A stretch of DNA of 64,000 nucleotides, taken from contig JBDOQK010000014.1 in assembly GCA_040437565.1 (NCBI GenBank), forward strand, positions 1-64,000, read 5' to 3'. Shown one piece after another: positions 1 to 11,400 of this stretch. This DNA is from Albugo candida. Its lineage: Eukaryota > Oomycota > Peronosporomycetes > Albuginales. Within the stretch, counting starts at the first letter, position 1, and every line of letters begins with the position of its first letter. A program made the translations under genes and the position numbers. The notes beneath the pieces are model-generated. The model searched no databases, was not told where the DNA came from, and saw only the letters and a program-made list of their open reading frames with translations.

Positions 1-189
1 ACCACGTTTAGTGCGCACGTTCGGTACTATCGAAGACAGTGTTACGACCAAGACGAACGCATTCGGTTTGCTAAAGTTTTGGAACAACTCGCAACGCAGG
101 GTTCATTCGGTGGGTTTTTCAGAAGTCGAAGATCGTTGCTGGGGGTACGACACAGGCAAGTGGATATGCAAGTGCAACTAGGATCCTAG
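1..189 (+). CDS. C-terminal end of an unidentified protein, cut by the window edge
   Basis: Frame 1 is open from the first base to a TAG at 187-189, about 62 codons. The residues are rich in Arg, Gln and Tyr, with a Gly-Phe stretch around residues 38-43 and a basic end. Nothing identifies a family. An open run of this length can occur by chance, so this could also be non-coding; the composition mildly favours coding. The rest of the gene would lie to the left of the window. Confidence 0.3.
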   Translation, partial: TTFSAHVRYYRRQCYDQDERIRFAKVLEQLATQGSFGGFFRSRRSLLGVRHRQVDMQVQLGS

Positions 190-1252
190 TCCTAGTTGGA
201 TGGCATTGTTCAGGCTAGTGTGGCGCACACCAATTTGGACTCCACGGTACTTTTGGACGATTTTTTACAACTTTACAGTAGTTACAAGCTGGACACAGTC
301 TCGTATCAAGGTGGCTGGGGCTACTACGATATGGGATTATCAACGAGAAGACATATTATCAACTCTCACAGGGTTTTTACGAAACGTTTTTTATATGTAT
401 AGTATGTTTGTTATTCAAGATATCCTAGGCAACTAGAGAAGTCAGTTAGTCTAATTCTAGTAATATAGACACCTTCAACTGGCTACTACACGGCTCAGCT
501 TTTTCTACGAAAATTCACGGATGAGCAGCTCGTCAAGCGACTTCATCTCGTGTTCCGGGTGCTTGTATACCGTTTTATAGGGGTACTACAAAACTGAGAT
601 GGTATTGGGAGCTACATATACAACGTTAACAGTTTTCTATGAAGGTTTCGAGTGTGATTAGCCTTCATCATTGCCAAAGACACAAGATAGAAATTGATCC
701 CTTCCCGAGAAAAAAGATTTCGCATGATTTAGTGAGTATGAATGGACCGCTCAAGCTCTTCAACTTTCAAGTCAACAAAACTTACAGCAAGAAATTGACA
801 AGATTCTAATTACATCTCCCACCATTAAAGTCATGTGCAAGTGTATTGCGAGAGTCACCGAGACTACAAACCACTCCATATTGTAATCTCTTAAGGTAAT
901 AAGACTGCCAGTCCGTTGCATTATTCTCTAAGCTATAGTTTGCGGCACCATGCTGGTCACCGCAAGATGAAATGGTACATGAACTTGGTACCACAATCAT
1001 CTGATTGATCAATAGGATCGGCTTTGCAAAAAATGATACTCTCATATATTCCTGCAGGCTACACATCTGTGTCAGTAGGTAGAGCATGGTAAGTGCATGC
1101 TATAATCAAGCAAACCAAGTCTTTGGGCTTGTAATACTTCGAGACGAGAAGGATGCATGTTTTAGATTCTTCCATCTTTTCAAACATCATCTCGCTGCAA
1201 TGCAAAAGGATAAGTGCGTGCATTGAATAATCTCCTAGACCGCGTTAATACA
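190..1252. other. no gene recognised
   Basis: Several short overlapping open frames occur (for example 196-436 and 806-1087), but they overlap in competing frames, have no recognisable motif and do not join through plausible splice sites. I see no RNA gene or repeat here. It probably holds the 3' flanks of the edge gene and of PYM. Confidence 0.5.
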
Positions 1253-1762
1253 TCAATTGCTCGCTCTAGGATTGGCTTCGGGCGTAGAACTCTTGTGCGT
1301 TTCTGAGTCATTCAAATTCTGCTCCAGTCCTTCGTTAAGAGTCGAATTCTTCGATTTATCAACTTTGGGACGATATTGCTGCGCTTTAGAATCTCGTTTA
1401 CCGCTGCGGCCCCTCGCTGAGCGTGAACGATTTGCACTTTTGTCAGCTCCATTCTCTGTGCGGAGTTTTAGATTTTCCATCGCGACTACGAGGCTATCGC
1501 TCTTGGTTTTCGAGCTCGTTGGCTCATTATCCTTCTTCTCCTTCTGCCATGAGAACTCTCATTAGCTTATCGGACATCTCGGATTCGTCTTACTATGATT
1601 GCATACCCTGTGATCTGAAGCCTTATACTTTGGTATCTCATCTTGCAGGATATGACCTGGTCGAATACGAATTGGTTTGCGCACTGAACCATCTGGACGT
1701 ATACTCGCAGAAATGTATTTTTCACCATTTATCTCACAAATTTTTTGTAAAGAGTGATTCAT
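1253..1762 (-). CDS. PYM1: PYM homolog, partner of Y14-Mago (exon-junction complex recycling factor)
   Basis: Two exons, complement(1253..1543, 1607..1762), give about 148 residues. The 63-nt intron runs from a GTATGC donor after the codon for Arg52 to an ATGGCAG acceptor, phase 0. Residues 13-45 carry the PYM N-terminal signature: KYISASIRPDGS, then a basic RKP stretch, then a conserved LQDEIPKY segment. In known PYM proteins this region binds the Y14-Mago pair and strips the exon-junction complex from translated mRNA. The rest is a Lys/Arg/Ser-rich tail, as in other PYM proteins, which contact the small ribosomal subunit. Length is shorter than the human protein (about 200 residues). The start is the first ATG; a TTG lies just upstream in frame. 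The family call is firm; function is taken from the family. Confidence 0.85.
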
Positions 1763-2581
1763 CAAGAATCGTCACAATCAGCCAATCATACAATAGAACC
1801 AATCCATGAAGTCGATGCTTGCCGACATGTGAAGATGATGGTCTAGTTCCTAAGTATCTTTCGGTCTTCCTACAGTACAGCAATATAATTCTCGTCGATT
1901 TTTATATATAATTCCTAATGACAACCAGTCTCCGAAGATGTGAGGTTGCATAGCGGCTGGGCATAAAAGTATGACTCTCTAGCCATGCGTTCGATCCATG
2001 TTTATATCATTTTATATACGAAATACATGCTGCAGCGAGCTCGATCGAGATATGTATATGTATGTCACAAAGCTATCACTCCTTATCTTTTCAGTGTGTG
2101 TAAAACAACCTTATTGCGTTATCCTTTAGAACCTTTTAATCATGTAAAGGAGCAGGTTGCAGATGCAAACGATACGGGAAAAGGACTCTTTTGGAGCTAC
2201 AAGTATTGCACTCATACACTTATGAAGCCAACATGTTGACCGAAAGGATCAATGGAGCATAAGATCTGTACACTTCTTTTTAGCAAAAAATGGCGATTAT
2301 GTCGAGTGTTTGCAGAAAGACATAAGTATTGCTACCCCGTAGGCGTGTGTTTTGTAGCGATAACGGCAATCAGAAACAAATCATGAAAGGATTACTTGTC
2401 GAGGTAGTACTTCTACACTGACCAGTGCTACATAGCATAGCTTAAGAATACATTCTTGTGGAGGGAAAAGAGCAGACTCCGCATAAATGGAACGTGTAAT
2501 TGGATGCCAATCAAGATGAATTTCAAAAATGTATTTATAAAGGACGTTGTAATTTGCAGTATTCCATTCCATCACTGCTTC
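1763..2581. other. intergenic stretch, nothing recognised
   Basis: AT-rich sequence between the PYM start and the aminopeptidase relic. Short frames such as 1985-2239 show no motif. It presumably contains the PYM promoter; I could not pin down a core element. Confidence 0.4.
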
Positions 2582-2731
2582 GTTCTCACGAGCAGTTGAT
2601 ATCTCATAACCGGTATCCGTGACCAGGAGCTGATGCTCGAATTGAGCCGATCGTGCTCCGTCCACTGTGACAGCGGTCCAATTATCTGGCCACGTTGTAT
2701 CTTTCAATGATCCCATGTTGATCATCGGCTC
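2582..2731 (-). pseudogene. relic of the C-terminal end of a type I methionine aminopeptidase
   Basis: About 50 codons on the minus strand match the end of the MetAP1 fold: an EPMIN segment (one of the metal-site Glu regions in the family), then [31 protein letters not shown]. The active protein needs about 250 residues upstream of this point, including the His and Asp metal ligands. Directly upstream two in-frame TGA codons occur, and I found no MetAP-like sequence or usable splice acceptor as far as 3072. Downstream the frame stays open to 2381, but the residues no longer resemble the family. This looks like a fragment left by a duplication or retro-copy of a host gene. A working copy must be elsewhere. 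It could still be a mis-assembled exon. Confidence 0.65.
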
Positions 2732-3072
2732 ACAGGATTCAAATCATCATACACCACACCAGACTACAGTTTTGGATGATAGTGAAAGTAGAAAGATTAA
2801 TGAAGGCGATCTTCTGGCTCCAATCTGAGCAAAAAATATATGTAATAGTATAAAGCATGCTCCTACCCTGCATTCCGTTAGACTGAGAACGCACATGCTA
2901 TGAAAATCATTGGTGGTACTGGGACCATAATCTATGCGTAAGAAAATTATTTCAATCCGCGAGTAAGACCTGGGAGAAGGCGCATGTAACGCACTTACTA
3001 CTTTCTAATACTTTCTATGGTGACCTTTCAAGATTTTATGATATTTCATCACGCTATAAGGAAAGGATTTGG

Positions 3073-4836
3073 ATGAAAGACGCCACAGTGGAGCGACATG
3101 CGTCTCAAAGCACTGGAAATGCGCTTGGAAAACGTGTTCTTAACGAAACTAATACGCTGCTTTTGGACATGGGTTTAGGCAAAGATCATCGGCGCCTATT
3201 CTGCAATGTAAAAGATCTTACTGCCTCTATTTCATCTATGAGCGTCGCCGTCTATGAAAAGCTCTTCCAGACGCGCTTGGACAGCATTTGTCGATATCCA
3301 ACAACAATGATTCAATACATCGATAATGTAGACAGTATTTTGGAGGCGCTACGAGGTGTTATTCTGATTCGAGAGGCCGCAAGCGCCTCCTATTTGGATA
3401 AAATCAATGGAACTGATATCTGTTCCGGAGATGTACGCAGTATTGGGAAGTTGATTGCAGTATTCCGGGAAATTTATGAAACCTTATATTTCAACACAAG
3501 TCTGAACATTGTATTTACCGAAGATCCGGATGTGTCAGAACCACCTCAGCGAGCCCATTGTCCAAGAAGTAAAAAAAATTGTAATCGAAAGGGAAGGAAT
3601 TGTGGAGTTATAGCATTGAAGCAAAAAAACTGCAGTCGAAAAATTTGCACGAAACGAGGAGGAATGTTGGCGAGTACACGAGTTGTTCCAGATACGTACA
3701 ACGAGAATGCGGATGCTGATAGCGTTTCAGAGGCTCGTTACGATAGTGACCTCCATCGAAGTCAGATATCACCAATGCCATTGAATTCCTCAATCTCTGA
3801 TTTAAGTTTCAAAAAGTTTCGCGAACGCCAAGCAGGTGTCTCCTTTGGTAGTTTTTCTCCAGTTGAAATCAACCAAAGCCCTCATAGTTTGGTCTGCGAA
3901 TCAATAGAGATGGAGGCAAATGAAAATATTCTTAGAGAGAAACCAATTCACGATGACCAAAATCTGGATGCAAAGCATGAGATTATTGATTCAGCCACCG
4001 ATATTAATAAACAAAAAGAAGAGGATGATGCACGAGGTACTCGCAAAGTATCACCAAATTTATCTTCTAAGAAAGACAAAAGTTCAAGAACACCATTGTA
4101 TCCTCTCGTACCAATGCGACTGTCTGCTACAACTCGTCGTGCGGAAAAGAAGTATTCTTTGCTCATCCAGGATCATGTGGAAACCTTACGGCTGCAAGAA
4201 AAGCGTCATCGAGAGCTCCTTGCACGCCGATTTAGAGTGAGTAAACATCAACAGCAGATTGATGCAATTCGACATCGCAATTTCCAACAAACACTTTGTC
4301 AGGAGCGCCTAGCAGCACAAATGCAGCAGAAAACGACATTGGAGTCTCACATGCGCATCATGATGAATAATGTGCTGACAATTGAGAAAGAGAAGCTCAA
4401 GATCAAACAAAAAGACTTCAGCGAACAAATCAAATCGATCCAGTCCAATCACCAGAAGCAGGAACGTGCCTTAGAAACGTTTTTCGATCATCAGCTTGCA
4501 TTGTTGAAGGAAGAATTGCTACGCAACACGGTAGAGCAGGATCTCACCGAAAAGGCTCACAGGCTCGCTTCAAAGCAACTTTTACGTGATCTACGTCATG
4601 ACCAAGACGAGAATTTGAAGTGTACGATCGATAAGGCTCAGGAGCGACAAAAGCATCGTCTATATACTTGGGAACGAGATCACCAGCGTCAGATTACACA
4701 AATGACCCAAAAAGAGCCAACAAGGACTATCGATCCGTTCCATGCCGCTGCCATCAGAGCTCGTGAGCTTCGTCAAGCAAAGCACCAAACTCACAAAAGG
4801 TCGATCAGCAAGCACAACACAGTAGCAGATGACTAG
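3073..4836 (+). CDS. CEP95-like centrosomal/basal-body coiled-coil protein
   Basis: Single-exon frame of 587 residues. Residues about 20-145 resemble the N-terminal CH-like domain of CEP95 (DUF5745): a helical stretch, then IQYIDNVDSILEALRG, then SGDVRSIGKLIAVFREIYETL, which matches the family's closing pattern of 'gd..sI..LLeif..l.eyl'. A low-complexity linker with Ser and charged residues follows (about 165-350). The C-terminal 230 residues form a long Arg/Lys/Gln/Glu coiled coil starting near SLLIQDHVETLRLQEKRH. CEP95 is found at centrosomes and spindle poles in animals. With CFAP70 nearby, a basal-body role in zoospores is reasonable, but that is inference. The start is the first ATG, 3073. 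The tail ends in a basic stretch. Without the N-terminal domain I would call it only a coiled-coil protein. Confidence 0.65.
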   Translation: MKDATVERHASQSTGNALGKRVLNETNTLLLDMGLGKDHRRLFCNVKDLTASISSMSVAVYEKLFQTRLDSICRYPTTMIQYIDNVDSILEALRGVILIREAASASYLDKINGTDICSGDVRSIGKLIAVFREIYETLYFNTSLNIVFTEDPDVSEPPQRAHCPRSKKNCNRKGRNCGVIALKQKNCSRKICTKRGGMLASTRVVPDTYNENADADSVSEARYDSDLHRSQISPMPLNSSISDLSFKKFRERQAGVSFGSFSPVEINQSPHSLVCESIEMEANENILREKPIHDDQNLDAKHEIIDSATDINKQKEEDDARGTRKVSPNLSSKKDKSSRTPLYPLVPMRLSATTRRAEKKYSLLIQDHVETLRLQEKRHRELLARRFRVSKHQQQIDAIRHRNFQQTLCQERLAAQMQQKTTLESHMRIMMNNVLTIEKEKLKIKQKDFSEQIKSIQSNHQKQERALETFFDHQLALLKEELLRNTVEQDLTEKAHRLASKQLLRDLRHDQDENLKCTIDKAQERQKHRLYTWERDHQRQITQMTQKEPTRTIDPFHAAAIRARELRQAKHQTHKRSISKHNTVADD

Positions 4837-6091
4837 ATAGAATTGCTCCATAATTGATCGCAGACGGCGTGAACACTTCCACATCAGCGCGTTGATGCGT
4901 ACGAAATACCGACTCGTGATTGAGGAGATGAGCTCATGAGAAGGCATAATTTGCGTCTGCTGCTGCCTACCCACAAGTGTTCAATATCGAGCTTTTCAGA
5001 CTTTACAATTTGATCATGAAGGATAAGTAAAGTGAGTGCTTCATATCGTAATTTTAAATGTGATACAGACCAGTCTTACCAGCTTGGTTCCTGTACCGGA
5101 AAGCTAACAAACGTCGTGAACTAGTACGCGTATTCACATCTTGCACTCATCTAGCTCTTGTTGCCAGTAATAAACTTCTATCACAGGGCTGCTATGTCAA
5201 TCTATAGAAGAGAAATCCATTGTTGTTTGTGCCATGGAATGAGCTTAAACGCGCTAGCCTTCTCGGAAACAATTATACACCAGCCAAACTAGCGACTTAG
5301 CACATTACGATCTGATCAGCACACAGACTTCCGTGTCGTGGTATAGAATGTGGACCGTGTCTATCAATTCAAAAGTTGTGGTACGTAGAACACTCGTAGA
5401 ATAAAGCCATCCTGCCCTGAAGAATTGTGTTGGTATTGAAATGATTCTAATAATTCATCGGAAGAGGTAAGGTAATCAAACATCTACAAAGCAGCTTGAA
5501 TCCTTGCTCGATAGATGAGGTGTGGGGAGATTGCAAACTTATCTCGGACTTTCGCATTTGATTCAATTCTCTTCGATGTTGATGAATCAGGCAAGTAGAG
5601 CTTCGTAGGTACAACAATTGGATTCCCTTGTATGCTTGTGTCTCTAAACATAATTCTCATTATCATGTGGAAGAATGTACGTTGAGATAAATTGCCAGCG
5701 CGTATACCAAAATATGCCAAAATCGTTTAGTAGATGTCAAGTGCTTCAATACGTCAAAGTACGGACGACATTGCTGTTTTTGCCGATTGAATCGAAGAAT
5801 CTTGCGAGCATGATTATCCGAAGCAGAGCGCGCATCCTAAGGTTGCTACGTCCGATCGACAATAGTCACATTTCTCGCGATTCTGACTAAAGAAAGTCAC
5901 GTTCTTGATACAAATGGACTTCGATGAATGATAGTCGTTCACTTATTCTATGGTCAGACATCGTCACTGCTGTCATCATTCTATTGATATGATGCAAGTA
6001 TAGCCAGAGATTCGAGAAGTCAGCCGTTGATTTGCAACAGCGTGGGTACCGTACCTTTCACTGAGATTGATTGGAAAATACTTGATTAAAA
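4837..6091. other. long intergenic stretch, nothing recognised
   Basis: About 1.25 kb between the CEP95-like gene and the glutaminyl cyclase. The longest frames (4660-4974 minus, 5484-5720 minus, 5675-5890 plus) lack motifs and overlap one another. I see no RNA gene or repeat. Confidence 0.4.
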
Positions 6092-7237
6092 ATGCGACGC
6101 GTAATTGAACCAAATCCACGGTCGCTGAAAAAGGGAAAAGCGCAGCAGAAGAAAATTGATGACCCTCAATCCATCACTGCACCCAAGGATGCAATACTTT
6201 CAGAGCCACATTCAATACCGAACACTTGGACGAGCTTGACCAACCATATAAGAGCACATTCATTCATGGTAAAAGTCGTATCACTTGCTCTGTTCACGTC
6301 GATGTTTGTTGCATTATGGATTCATCCAGATGCCATGCCTTTGTTCAATGATGGGGGCAAGTCCATAGATGAAGGAGCTATTTCTTTGAAGAGTGCAAAG
6401 AATTTCGTTCCATCGAAGTCTATGTCTATCGATCACAATCTGAACCACGTGAAAACAGATGTCATCATACTTGATTCCTATCCTCATGATGTGAAGGCAT
6501 TCACACAGGGACTTTTGGTTGTTCAGCAAAATCACGACAAGTACTTCATTGAGTCGACTGGTTTATATGGGGAGTCAACATTGCGAAAAGTAGACATTAC
6601 AACCGGCAAAGTCTTGACACAGACGGCGCTTCCTTCAAATCTTTTTGGTGAAGGCATCACTTTGAGTAGAAACCAATTGCTTTTGTTGACATGGAAGAGT
6701 GGTAAAGGCTTCACGTACGAGTTGTCTGCACAGAAAAAGGATGGGAGAAATGGAATTATATCAGAGTCATTCAGCCGACTGAAAAAGTTTGCCATAAAAA
6801 CACAAACCGGTGAAGGATGGGGTATCGATGGGAACGGAACTCATCTTATACTGAGTGATGGATCGTCTAGACTATACGTCTTGAGTCCAGATACATTGAA
6901 ACAAATTGGTACGGTTGAAGTTACATTGAATGGACAGAGATTGAAATATCTCAATGAACTCGAAGTTGTGGGAAGATACATTTACGCCAACGTATGGTAT
7001 GAGAATTCCATTGTCAAGATTGATTCTGGGTCAGGAAAAGTTGTTGCAGTGTACGAATGCTCGAATGTTAGACAAAAGGTAGAAGAACTGGCGCAAAAAG
7101 AAGGAATTGATTTCAATACGAATGATGGCGCTGTTTTGAATGGCATCGCGTACGACGGAGACTCGGACGTATTTTATATAACCGGAAAACTTTGGCCATT
7201 TGTCTTCGGAGTACGTCTAGTAGACTCATATGTCTAA
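6092..7237 (+). CDS. glutaminyl-peptide cyclotransferase, plant/bacterial beta-propeller type, membrane anchored
   Basis: Single exon, 381 residues. The family (Glu_cyclase_2) turns N-terminal Gln into pyroglutamate on secretory proteins, and is unrelated to the animal zinc enzyme. The basic cytosolic N-terminus (about 1-55) is followed by one transmembrane segment at about 58-77 (a type II anchor or uncleaved signal), so the catalytic part faces the ER/Golgi lumen. Catalytic-domain marks are YPHDVKAFTQGL near residue 130, ESTGLYGES, LPSNLFGEGIT, GEGWGIDGNGTHLILSDGS and LNELEVVGRYIYANVW, all in the family order and spacing. The last residues, around GIAYDGDSDVFYITGKLWP, close the propeller. 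Length and order fit an intact enzyme. The family call is firm; location is inferred from the hydrophobic segment. Confidence 0.88.
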   Translation: MRRVIEPNPRSLKKGKAQQKKIDDPQSITAPKDAILSEPHSIPNTWTSLTNHIRAHSFMVKVVSLALFTSMFVALWIHPDAMPLFNDGGKSIDEGAISLKSAKNFVPSKSMSIDHNLNHVKTDVIILDSYPHDVKAFTQGLLVVQQNHDKYFIESTGLYGESTLRKVDITTGKVLTQTALPSNLFGEGITLSRNQLLLLTWKSGKGFTYELSAQKKDGRNGIISESFSRLKKFAIKTQTGEGWGIDGNGTHLILSDGSSRLYVLSPDTLKQIGTVEVTLNGQRLKYLNELEVVGRYIYANVWYENSIVKIDSGSGKVVAVYECSNVRQKVEELAQKEGIDFNTNDGAVLNGIAYDGDSDVFYITGKLWPFVFGVRLVDSYV

Positions 7238-7429
7238 TCGGTCACCGCATAGCGATCAAGATCTCCAAGGTCCAAGGCAGATATTCTCTATCTTGTAGAC
7301 ACATGAGTGAATGTCGACTTTGTTGTACAAGAGGCAGTCACACTTGTCAATACACTTTATTGTTTCACGGCTAAATAGCAGCATATTCTGTCAAATTATT
7401 AACTAGATCATGTGTCTTTCGTGATCTCC

Positions 7430-7810
7430 TCAGGCGTACTTATATTGCTTCTTCAAACGGTGTATCAATCGTGTCCATGTAAAGCGGTACGTGGATTTAT
7501 CACCGGGATAGTTTTTGCGATAAAGCAGAGCGTATGATAGTGATACGACATGTGGATCTGTCAGGTTGCATATTTGTTTGAAATCGAGCTCCTGAAACAA
7601 ATCACCCTGCGAGATAATTTCCATTGAATAACCGTCACGATATACCGCAAAGTGCATGATGCAGTAGAGCTCAGATAGAAGGATATACATTGATCCTGTG
7701 AGTAAAGTCTCGACCACATACACTCGCCAAAATTGCAAGTGCTCATTGAGCGAAGCAATTGATCCAGCGGGCAGCCTGTCAAAGCTGATAATCGCTGGAC
7801 TTGTCTCGAT
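7430..7810 (-). CDS. unrecognised protein segment on the minus strand (partial, N-terminus unclear)
   Basis: This frame ends at 7430 and is open leftward from about 7912, but it has no upstream ATG; a TAA lies just before a GTG at 7912. The residues from about 7775 down look like a real protein: aromatic-rich LQFWRVYVVETLLTG, SMYILLSELYCIMHFAVYRDG and a basic end. I do not recognise the family. Its beginning must come from another exon, perhaps after the CTTTGACAG acceptor-like site near 7780. Extended further it would run antisense to CMC1 exon 1. It could instead be a chance frame in the shared promoter region. Confidence 0.35.
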   Translation of the reverse strand: METSPAIISFDRLPAGSIASLNEHLQFWRVYVVETLLTGSMYILLSELYCIMHFAVYRDGYSMEIISQGDLFQELDFKQICNLTDPHVVSLSYALLYRKNYPGDKSTYRFTWTRLIHRLKKQYKYA

Positions 7811-7818
7811 ACTTTCGA

Positions 7819-8287
7819 ATGGATGCAGAGACCAACAAGGAAGCTTTTCGTTCTTCCAGGTTGCAGTGGAGCAATCAAGCAGAGCACGTACAAAATATCT
7901 CAAATGTTTCACTTATTATTTCTGCACTCATACGTACTTTGTTAGAAATTGCGGCAGGAGTTGAATGATATCGCCACAGCCAAATGTCGACCTATCACAG
8001 AAAAATTCGCANNNNNNNNNNNNNNNNNNNNNNNNNNNNNNNNNNNNNNNNNNNNNNNNNNNNNNNNNNNNNNNNNNNNNNNNNNNNNNNNNNNNNNNNN
8101 NNNNNNNNNNNGTCGACCTATCACAGAAAAATTCGCAATATGCGCCAAAGAGCAAGGTTTATTAGTCGTATTCCGTTGTCGCCAACAGAATCGTGATATG
8201 AATGAGTGTCTCGCACAATACACAAATGAAGCTCAATTCAACGCCTATCGTGCGCAAAAAGAGAGAGACATCCTTCAAAACTCATAA
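7819..8287 (+). CDS. CMC1: CMC1-like twin CX9C mitochondrial protein (cytochrome c oxidase assembly), split by a scaffold gap
   Basis: Proposed exons are 7819..7887 and 7946..8287, with a 58-nt GTACAA...GTTAG intron, phase 0. Exon 2 is interrupted by 100 N at 8012-8111. The 26 bases before the gap (7986-8011) are repeated exactly after it (8112-8137), so the true gene reads straight through once the overlap is merged. The merged protein is about 94 residues. It has the twin CX9C motif: CRPITEKFAIC and CRQQNRDMNEC, joined by AKEQGLLVVF as in CMC1. A LAQYTNEAQFNAY stretch follows, typical of the family. CMC1 proteins are imported by the Mia40 disulfide relay and stabilise newly made Cox1. The first exon is inferred from frame and splice sites only. 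The family call is firm. Confidence 0.75.
7986..8137. repeat. scaffold gap with 26-bp unmerged overlap
   Basis: 7986-8011 is identical to 8112-8137, and the 100 bases between are N. The direct repeat stops exactly at both gap edges, which is what two overlapping contig ends give. It is not biological. Confidence 0.93.
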
Positions 8288-8445
8288 TCCACTGATGGTT
8301 CTTTTTGATATAAAATCGCTACTATATAGACTGAATCCTTTGTTTCTTTGACTTAACGATCTACAGCTGGGCTCCTGTTTTGAAACGAACACTATAATTG
8401 CATTTGGGCAGTCCTTTCCCCCGAATGCTCATATCAAGGAATGGA

Positions 8446-11400
8446 TCAAGACTGGTTCGACACCTCGCCTTGATTTTCAGCAATTGAGCTGTACGAGAAA
8501 AGCTCGGCAGGCTTCTCGGTAGCTCTAATCTCATCATGCATATGCATGTAGGCTTCTGCTTCATCTGGACGTCCTAATGCTTTAAGCATATCGGCACATT
8601 TATTCAGCAATTGCTCCCGCTCATGCGAGTTGACGTCATTTGTCAGAGATTCCTTGTATTGTTCCAAAGCGCCTTCTGCGAAATTCTGTGCCAAGAGGAC
8701 ATCGGCCAAGATATTCCTCGTAAGATACGAGTCTTGGAAAATTAGAGATCGTCTCAATAAACGCTCAGCATCTTGCAGATGATCAGTTGCAACACATGCG
8801 CTACTGAGTTCCCGTAAGAGCAGCGCATTTGATAGGTTGTACCGTATGGCTTGATGGAGGCACCGCCTCGCATTCGTATCGGCTTGCAGCTTTTCTTCAG
8901 TTCGTTGGCCTTTGCTGTAATTGCTGTAATATAGTAGCGCCAGGTACCCCCACACTTCAGGATTTCTCGAATCCAAGCGATTTGCTTCAGCAAGAGCAAG
9001 TTTGGCTTCTTGAAAAATCTCTAGTCGNNNNNNNNNNNNNNNNNNNNNNNNNNNNNNNNNNNNNNNNNNNNNNNNNNNNNNNNNNNNNNNNNNNNNNNNN
9101 NNNNNNNNNNNNNNNNNNNNNNNNNNNTCAGTTGCAACACATGCGCTACTGAGTTCCCGTAAGAGCAGCGCATTTGATAGGTTGTACCGTATGGCTTGAT
9201 GGAGGCACCGCCTCGCATTCGTATCGGCTTGCAGCTTTTCTTCAGTTCGTTGGCCTTTGCTGTAATTGCTGTAATATAGTAGCGCCAGGTACCCCCACAC
9301 TTCAGGATTTCTCGAATCCAAGCGATTTGCTTCAGCAAGAGCAAGTTTGGCTTCTTGAAAAATCTCTAGTCGATAGTACGCAATACCGACTCCCAACCAG
9401 CACGAAGCGATAGAAAATTCGCTGCAACACATTAGAAAAACGCATTTTGCTTCTTCCATGCGTGAACACTGCAGTAATAGATTTCCCAGGTTCAAATAAA
9501 CAGTCAAGCGGTCTCTTACATCAAGATGCTTGATAAAGGGAAGCACCGATTTGAAGCTTTCAATCGCTCGTTCAATATTATTGGATTGCATGTGCAGTCT
9601 TCCGCAATAGACCCATGTCTTTGGGTAAGCCTGATCTATATCAAGTGCTTCTTGGAGCAGTAACTCGCCAGTTTTTAGATCTCCATTTGTGATTCGGACA
9701 TCAGATTCTAGCAGGCGATACAAAATACGTTCTTCAGAGCTCAAAATGTCGCGATTTTGCTGGGATTTTTTCATCAGTGCCAGAACAGCGTCGCTAAGCT
9801 GTGANNNNNNNNNNNNNNNNNNNNNNNNNNNNNNNNNNNNNNNNNNNNNNNNNNNNNNNNNNNNNNNNNNNNNNNNNNNNNNNNNNNNNNNNNNNNNNNN
9901 NNNNTTGAAGCTTTCAATCGCTCGTTCAATATTATTGGATTGCATGTGCAGTCTTCCGCAATAGACCCATGTCTTTGGGTAAGCCTGATCTATATCAAGT
10001 GCTTCTTGGAGCAGTAACTCGCCAGTTTTTAGATCTCCATTTGTGATTCGGACATCAGATTCTAGCAGGCGATACAAAATACGTTCTTCAGAGCTCAAAA
10101 TGTCGCGATTTTGCTGGGATTTTTTCATCAGTGCCAGAACAGCGTCGCTAAGCTGTGAAAGATGCAGATCTCTCAGAAATTTTGCTAGTTGGAGCCAAAT
10201 TGATGCAGCGCATACTGATTGATTATTCTCATGCTTCTTTTTCAAGTTTTGTGCATAGAGCATTTCCAAATGCGATGAGCTGTGATCATTGCTTTGCCTG
10301 AGAAGTCTGTAGCAGTATGCGCGCAGAGCATGAGCAATGACGACCATAGTATATCGTTTGTTTCCACATGTTTGTATCGCCAGTCTCAACACTTTCTCTG
10401 CACGAGAAGCTTCTCGTAATTCAATGAGCAATGATGCATACGTAAGCAATATGTTTGGAGATTCGGAATTCAGCTGCAAACTTTGCTCAAAATTTGCTAC
10501 TGCTTTGCTAAACTCATCATGTCGAAGGCAAAAAAACCCATACGCGTTCCAGGCTTCTGCCAAGTAAGTCGAATAGGAGTCTGAGTCATTAGGCCCATCC
10601 ACTTCATCGATTAGGGACTCGAGCTTATGAATATGGTCCAAGTATACTCCTTCGCAAGCGAGAGTATCGCCACGCAATTCCAATTCTAGAACCTTCAATT
10701 CAATTTCATGAATACTCAAAACGGTAGCTCCTGAGATGTTCGTGACAGATAATTGACCAGATTTTTGGAAAACCTCCTTCATAATGGTGTTCATGCATTC
10801 CATACACAAAATGAAAACTTGACCATGTATCTGTAGCTTGTGATCAATCGTATTTGATGCTGATTCAGGAAACGCAATAGAATCCAAACGCTCCTGAATT
10901 ATTGGTAAAATGCGTGTTTTCAAACCTTCTTTGAATGCGTGATAAATTCCCTCAGTGTTCAACTCGTAAATGAGACTCTGGCGTTTTTCAAGTCGTGTAA
11001 GTTTCTTGAATGGTATTGGATCGCTTTCTTCGTTTTGCATAAAGTCGCAATATTTTTGCATCAGAAGTAGTAGTATCTGACGAATTTCAGCGTGAAGCTG
11101 GCGGAAAGCATTCGATTCTTGTCCTTGAATGCTTGGATATTGATCTTTTGCGGGAAGAAGCTCATGTAGATCTATGGCTGGTGTCTCAACCTGGATAGCC
11201 TCATCAACCAATGAGCTCGGTGAGATCTCGACACTGACAAGGAGACTGCTATTCATTTTCTGCATGGAGGCAAAGATGTTCTGTGCAGTGATTGTCATTT
11301 GTTCGTAATCATTCACAGCGGCTTGCCATTGTTTCCTCTCATCCTGAGATGAGGCTGCCGCTAGGCGCTTTTCAAAAAACGCTTTTGATTCCATATGACT

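Noticed and set aside
1257-1809. Plus-strand frames opposite PYM
   Set aside because: The minus strand has a family match with a clean intron; the plus frames are Ser/Leu/Arg-rich shadows.
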